This document shows, in pieces, positions 6,143 through 7,989 of a stretch of 7,989 nucleotides of DNA. Location of the stretch: NCBI GenBank assembly GCA_947097635.1, contig CAMURW010000058.1:1-7989 (forward strand). The letters are read 5' to 3'. The stretch is from an uncultured Bacteroidales bacterium (GTDB lineage Bacteria > Bacteroidota > Bacteroidia > Bacteroidales > P3). A program made the position numbers and the translations under genes. How positions within the stretch are numbered: the first letter of the stretch is position 1; each line of letters starts with the position of its first letter. Below the pieces are notes generated by a model. That model was not told the origin of the DNA. It did no database searches and worked only from the letters and a program-made list of their open reading frames with translations.

Positions 6143-6174
6143 TGCTTCCAAAAGAAAAAAAATGTGTATCTTTG
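6143..6174 (+). promoter_or_regulatory. Probable promoter of the aminotransferase gene
   Basis: TATCTTTG at 6167-6174 is an exact match to the Bacteroidota -7 consensus TAnnTTTG and is followed by CAAAATC. No good -33 TTTG is seen at 19-21 bases upstream; the region near 6143-6147 (TGCTT) is only a weak candidate. The predicted start near 6181 leaves a leader of about 85 bases before the ATG at 6265, with no riboswitch-like structure that I can recognise. Confidence 0.7.
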
Positions 6175-6264
6175 CAAAATCTTTTGGCAGAGGAAAATAC
6201 CTAGCAGGAAACTCCTTCTCCCATCGGAATATGTTGAACAACAATATTTTATAAATTACAGACT

Positions 6265-7467
6265 ATGGATATTCTCTCCAGTAGGATTCAAAGCATGGGC
6301 GAGAGCGAGACCTTGGCGATGACTGCCAAGGCACGCGAGTTGAAAGCTCAAGGAAAAGATGTTATCAGCCTCAGCATCGGCGAACCCGATTTCCCCACCC
6401 CAGAGGCCGTGAAAGATGCCGCCAAGGAGGCTATCGATAATAATTTCACCCACTATCCTCCCGTTCCCGGTTATGCCGACCTGCGCGAGGCCATCTGCGC
6501 TAAGTTCCAGCGCGACAACGGATTGGCCTATAAACCCGAGAACATCATCGTCTCCACAGGTGCCAAGCAGAGCATCTATCAGCTGTGTCAGGTGCTTGTG
6601 AATGCTGGCGACGAGGTGATCATTCCCACCCCTTATTGGGTGAGCTATCGCGAAATAGCAAAGGCTGCCGGCGGCGAGTGTGTCTTCGTGAACACCACCA
6701 ACGCAACCGACGCCAAGCTGACGGCCGAGCAGCTGGCGAAAGACATCACCCCCACATCCAAGCTGATCATGTTCAGCAGCCCCAGCAACCCCACAGGCAT
6801 GCTATATAGCCGCCAGGAGTTGGAAGCTCTTGCGGCGGTGATACTGAAGTACGACAATCTGTTTGTCATGGCCGACGAGATTTACGAACACATCAACTAT
6901 GTGGGTCAGCATGCCTCCATTGCCGCTGTTCCTGGCATGATGGAACGCACCATCACCGTGAACGGCGTTGCCAAAGGCTTCGCCATGACAGGTTGGCGTA
7001 TCGGTTTTATCGGGGCTCCCGTCATCATCGCCAAGGCTTGCAACAAGTTGCAAGGCCAGGTGACAAGTGCCACTTGCAGCATCGCCCAGAAAGCCACCGT
7101 GCGTGCTATGCAGATGAATCCCGAAACCAGTAAGGACATTATCGGTATGCGCGACATCTTCCGCCAGCGCCGCGACATGGTTTATAAGTTGCTGCAGGAC
7201 ATCCCCGGCGTGAAAGTGTGCCTGCCTCAAGGTGCTTTCTATTTCTTCCCCGATGTCAGTTTCTACTATGGCAAGAGTTTTAATGGCAAGAAGATAGCCA
7301 ATTCTACGGATATGGCTTTCTATCTGCTTAACGAAGCCTGTGTGGCAACAGTGATGGGTAGCGCCTTTGGCGACGACAGCTGCATTCGTCTCAGCTACGC
7401 TACCAGCGAAGACCTACTGAAGGAGGCTCTCCGTCGCATAAAGGATGCTCTGCTGGCATTGAAATAG
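6265..7467 (+). CDS. aspC: Aspartate aminotransferase-type class I aminotransferase
   Basis: This complete 400-residue PLP enzyme transfers the amino group between aspartate (or a related amino acid) and 2-oxoglutarate in the cytoplasm, linking amino-acid synthesis to the TCA cycle. Family landmarks are intact: SIGEPDFPTP (37-46) at the N-terminus, STGAKQSIY (97-105) for phosphate contact, YW at 124-125 stacking on the cofactor, N175 in SPSNPTG, D204 and Y207 in ADEIYEH, the Schiff-base lysine K237 in NGVAKGFAMTGWRIG, R245, and the substrate-carboxylate arginine R375 in CIRLSYA. The residue before the lysine is Ala, where Ser is more common; the class I signature allows this. It belongs to the prokaryotic subgroup Ib type (GEPDF, length about 400). 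Substrate preference (aspartate, or aspartate plus prephenate) cannot be told from sequence alone. The ATG at 6265 follows an A/T-rich leader with its own promoter, and two hairpins follow the stop codon, so it is probably monocistronic. Confidence 0.92.
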   Translation: MDILSSRIQSMGESETLAMTAKARELKAQGKDVISLSIGEPDFPTPEAVKDAAKEAIDNNFTHYPPVPGYADLREAICAKFQRDNGLAYKPENIIVSTGAKQSIYQLCQVLVNAGDEVIIPTPYWVSYREIAKAAGGECVFVNTTNATDAKLTAEQLAKDITPTSKLIMFSSPSNPTGMLYSRQELEALAAVILKYDNLFVMADEIYEHINYVGQHASIAAVPGMMERTITVNGVAKGFAMTGWRIGFIGAPVIIAKACNKLQGQVTSATCSIAQKATVRAMQMNPETSKDIIGMRDIFRQRRDMVYKLLQDIPGVKVCLPQGAFYFFPDVSFYYGKSFNGKKIANSTDMAFYLLNEACVATVMGSAFGDDSCIRLSYATSEDLLKEALRRIKDALLALK

Positions 7468-7482
7468 CGAACTTGGCCTCCC

Positions 7483-7508
7483 CCATTCTTTCAAAAGGGA
7501 AGGAATGG
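7483..7508 (+). other. Hairpin just after the aminotransferase stop codon
   Basis: CCATTCTTTC (7483-7492) pairs with GAAGGAATGG (7499-7508) through 10 positions with one G-T wobble, around an AAAAGG loop. It begins 15 bases after the stop codon. No T-run follows, so it may protect the 3' end of the mRNA or pause polymerase ahead of the stronger terminator downstream. Confidence 0.5.
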
Positions 7509-7526
7509 CAGGACTTGCATGTAAAC

Positions 7527-7580
7527 AATACCGATGCACTTTCACCCGCATTGTCAGGGCGAAGGTACATCGGTATTTTT
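7527..7580 (+). terminator. Rho-independent terminator of the aminotransferase gene
   Basis: AATACCGATG (7527-7536) pairs perfectly with CATCGGTATT (7568-7577). The interior can extend the stem with CTTTC/GAAGG and CCC/GGG pairs, and a run of five T ends at 7580. It lies 60 bases after the stop codon. Because AATA precedes the outer stem, termination from the opposite strand is less likely. Confidence 0.75.
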
Positions 7581-7989
7581 CGTTAGCAGGCAAGGTCAGC
7601 GTTTTTGCCGACGGGGTAAAGTGTGCTCTTAATAAGTGGTTCGAGTTTGCTTTCCCTACTGTTGATGCAGGGGCAGTCTCTTGCTGTGGCGGGGCGCTTC
7701 CTCATTCCTCATTGCGTTTTGGCACTTAATTTTTCTGTTTCTCGGCTAGGTTTCCTTTGAGAGTTTGCGTCGTGGCAGCGTTGCGGACGCTCAATGCTTT
7801 CAGTGGAAGCTTTTTGTTCTTTCTTTTGCGGTTGCACATGTACAACCCTTATCTGGAGTAAACCCCGAAATGCCGCACTCTTTTCCCGTCTTCGTCAGGT
7901 TTTTTTCTGTAAAGGCAACCATTTATTGCAGCATGTTGAAGATGTTGCGTTGTTATCTCAGATAAACAGTAATAAAAATCACTGGTATA
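7581..7989. other. 409-base stretch with no supported feature
   Basis: I see no gene here. Short plus-strand frames (for example 7765-7965) have unnatural composition, with many Cys and Phe, and no context. There is no tRNA-like cloverleaf, clear promoter box or repeat. The A/T-rich end (after about 7960) may be the leader of a gene beginning beyond the window. Confidence 0.5.

Larger units (their letters stand above)
5058..6264. other. 1.2-kb region without a convincing gene
   Basis: No frame on either strand here gives a recognisable protein. Short open frames exist: a 31-codon minus-strand frame at 5086-5181 (MGTPISQAIAERISISVRHG then NKSGKTAFFFA), a 73-codon minus frame at 5289-5510, an 83-codon plus frame at 5526-5777, and a start-less 60-codon plus frame at 5861-6040 with LRDLEEKTGLSVNTHNTLYS. 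None has supporting context. The region holds a long palindrome with 11-bp tandem repeats (5682-5748), an inverted repeat (5798-5819), a minus-strand promoter-like box (5877-5884) and, at its right end, the promoter and leader of the aminotransferase gene. It may be the remains of genes once linked to the methyltransferase, or an intergenic repeat region. Confidence 0.6.

Noticed and set aside
7505..7965. Two plus-strand frames of 66-74 codons after the aminotransferase gene
   Set aside because: The first overlaps the terminator hairpin, and both have compositions typical of random DNA with no start-site signal.

Overview
The window looks like a chromosomal segment of a Bacteroidota species, most likely a Bacteroidales member of the Prevotella/Bacteroides type. 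Three things point there: the RecA sequence, promoter boxes of the Bacteroidota type (TAnnTTTG at -7 in front of recA and the aminotransferase gene), and start codons preceded by A/T-rich sequence without a strong Shine-Dalgarno. No genus can be fixed from the sequence alone.

Layout. (1) 1-1367, plus strand: the 3' part of a PLP-dependent enzyme of the threonine-synthase/cysteate-synthase fold, followed 26 bases later by a classical short-chain dehydrogenase/reductase, probably one operon. (2) 1397-1430: a hairpin with A- and T-tracts on its two sides, placed to stop both the operon and the convergent recA. (3) 1453-2484, minus strand: a complete, intact recA with its own promoter. (4) 2732-3578: a decayed IS5-like insertion sequence with matched terminal inverted repeats and a possible TTA target duplication; its transposase has three frameshifts and has lost the C-terminal part of the catalytic domain. 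(5) 3617-5057, minus strand: an apparently intact C5 cytosine DNA methyltransferase preceded, 4 bases upstream, by an unrecognised 133-residue ORF. This is the position where a restriction endonuclease or controller gene would sit, but no endonuclease is recognisable. (6) 5058-6264: 1.2 kb without a convincing gene, holding a 36-bp perfect palindrome, four tandem 11-bp repeats, a 7-bp-arm inverted repeat and an orphan minus-strand promoter-like box. (7) 6265-7467, plus strand: a class I aspartate-type aminotransferase with promoter and two downstream hairpins. (8) 7581-7989: no supported gene.

The housekeeping genes (recA, aminotransferase, operon 1) are GC-richer and intact. Between recA and the aminotransferase lies an accessory island of about 3.6 kb: IS remnant, methyltransferase, unknown ORF and repeat region. 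It has the look of a horizontally acquired restriction-modification locus that is now eroding or reduced to a solitary methyltransferase. I see no evidence for an entirely new defence system. The points most worth following are the unrecognised ORF coupled to the methyltransferase, the palindrome/repeat cluster, and a possible sulfonolipid or related role for the PLP-enzyme/SDR pair.
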